A stretch of DNA of 6,015 nucleotides from CAMBDR01 sp046597185 (GTDB lineage: Bacteria > Pseudomonadota > Gammaproteobacteria > Burkholderiales > Burkholderiaceae_D), in contig JBKJLF010000593.1 of NCBI GenBank assembly GCA_046597185.1, forward strand, positions 1 through 6,015, in the 5' to 3' direction. Position numbers and translations under genes: made by a program. Shown in pieces: positions 4,989 to 6,015 of this stretch. Under the pieces are notes generated by a model that searched no databases, was not told the DNA's origin, and saw nothing but the letters and a program-made list of their open reading frames with translations. The stretch's first letter is position 1; the number at the start of each line of letters is the position of its first letter.

Positions 4989-6015
4989 TCATTTACGTAT
5001 CATGCCCGCCGCCACGGTTTGATGCGTCACTTCATCAATCAAAATAAAAGCTCCGGTGGCGCGGATATCGGCATAGGCATCGGCCGCCAATGGTTGTTGC
5101 ACCGTCAGGTGGACATGCGCAATATCATTGAGTTTCAAGCCTTCGGTTTCGGTTCGCTGTTGGGTGTTGATATCGAGCAGGCTTTCAATTTGCGTCACCC
5201 GGGCCGAGGTTTGTTTGGATGTGTGTTTGATCCAATACTTGCGCCGCATATCCAATCGGTCTTCCGACAACCAGCACATATCCGCCTGCAGGTTTTTCAT
5301 CAGTGTGGCTGGTTGGCCGCTGGCGACCAACATATCACCACGTGAAATATCGCGATATTCTTCTAACAGCAAGGTGATCGATTGGCCCGGCCCCGCTTGC
5401 TCGTGCGAGCCTTCCAGCGTCAGGATATCTTTCACCGTGGCGCTATGGCCGCTCGGTTGCACAATCAGCGCATCGCCTTTTTTCACGCCGCCCGCTTCAA
5501 TGCGCCCCATGTAACCGCGAAAATCATTGGCCGCATGGCCATCGTGACGTGCCACCAACTGCACCGGAAAGCGCAAGGGTTGTTGGTGCGCGTCGTCATA
5601 CACGGTCAACCCTTCCAGCAATTCGATCAGGGTCGGCCCCTGATACCACGGCATTTTTTCGCTGGCATCGACCACATTATCGCCAGTCAGGGCTGATAGT
5701 GGAATGAATTGAATGTCGCAGGTAAGGCCCAGTTGTTGGCTAAATGCGGTGTAGGACTTGACAATCCGGTCGTAGATCTCCTGGTTGAAGTCAAGCAAGT
5801 CCATTTTATTGACCGCCACCACAATATGTTCAATCCGCAGCAAGTGCGCAATGGTGGAATGGCGCTTGGTTTGGATCAATAGTTCCACGCTGCCATCGTC
5901 ACCAAGTTTTACTTTGGAGACATCGACCAAGATGATCACGGCGTCGGCAGTGGACGCACCAGTGACCATGTTGCGGGTATATTGTTCGTGGCCGGGGGTA
6001 TCGGCGACGATGAAC
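4989..6015 (-). CDS. cysN: Sulfate adenylyltransferase subunit 1 CysN (GTPase), N-terminus outside window
   Basis: The frame runs off the right edge. The visible 341 residues begin in the GTPase domain at FIVADTPGHEQYTRN (bases 6014-5970), containing the G3 motif DTPGH, followed by MVTGASTADA, NKMD (G4, visible residues 69-72) and SAL (G5, 107-109). Translation-factor-like beta-barrel domains follow. The P-loop (G1) and G2 lie beyond the window. CysN is the GTPase partner of CysD in ATP sulfurylase, which makes adenosine 5'-phosphosulfate from sulfate and ATP at the cost of GTP. The protein ends at ATGAFILIDEVTHQTVAAGMIRK with a TGA, so there is no fused APS kinase (CysC) domain. An internal ATG at 5969 is not the start, because the G3 motif lies upstream of it. 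cysD would be expected beyond the right edge. Confidence 0.95.
   Translation of the reverse strand, partial: FIVADTPGHEQYTRNMVTGASTADAVIILVDVSKVKLGDDGSVELLIQTKRHSTIAHLLRIEHIVVAVNKMDLLDFNQEIYDRIVKSYTAFSQQLGLTCDIQFIPLSALTGDNVVDASEKMPWYQGPTLIELLEGLTVYDDAHQQPLRFPVQLVARHDGHAANDFRGYMGRIEAGGVKKGDALIVQPSGHSATVKDILTLEGSHEQAGPGQSITLLLEEYRDISRGDMLVASGQPATLMKNLQADMCWLSEDRLDMRRKYWIKHTSKQTSARVTQIESLLDINTQQRTETEGLKLNDIAHVHLTVQQPLAADAYADIRATGAFILIDEVTHQTVAAGMIRK

Noticed and set aside
5019..5696. Plus-strand open frames opposite cysN
   Set aside because: They are antisense shadows of a conserved gene, with no ribosome binding site or recognisable motif.

Overview
The window is a compact stretch of conserved bacterial chromosome, almost certainly from a proteobacterium and most likely a betaproteobacterium (Burkholderiales-like). 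This rests on the type IV pilus motor pair pilT-pilU lying divergent from the PLP-homeostasis gene (yggS family) and proC, on a GlcF-type glycolate oxidase subunit, and on a stand-alone CysN without a CysC (APS kinase) extension. No species can be named from the sequence.

Layout, left to right. Bases 2-253 (+) hold the 3' end of glcF, closed by a factor-independent terminator at 253-275. The first ~50 bases are not normal glcF sequence but a fold-back/duplication structure at the window edge. Bases 286-2515 (-) hold pilT (upstream, 1469-2515) and pilU (downstream, 286-1422), 46 bp apart and evidently one operon. A 109-bp divergent intergenic region (2516-2624) carries possible promoters facing both ways. 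Bases 2625-4967 (+) hold yggS, proC and an RsuA-type 16S rRNA pseudouridine synthase. The last two overlap by 4 bp (ATGA), so they are probably translationally coupled. Bases 4989-6015 (-) hold the 3' two thirds or so of cysN, convergent with the rsuA-like gene and running off the right edge.

Function by block: glcF belongs to glycolate oxidation; pilT/pilU are the hexameric ATPases for pilus retraction and twitching; yggS and proC concern PLP homeostasis and the last step of proline synthesis; the RsuA-like enzyme modifies 16S rRNA; cysN is the GTPase subunit of ATP sulfurylase in sulfate assimilation. The window is gene-dense, with no gene-free stretch above about 110 bp. I saw no tRNA, rRNA, CRISPR array, insertion sequence or phage gene.

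I did not find an undescribed system. The points that merit a second look are the broken and inverted glcF edge, a 14-bp periodic repeat between yggS and proC, and overlapping divergent -10-like elements between pilT and yggS.
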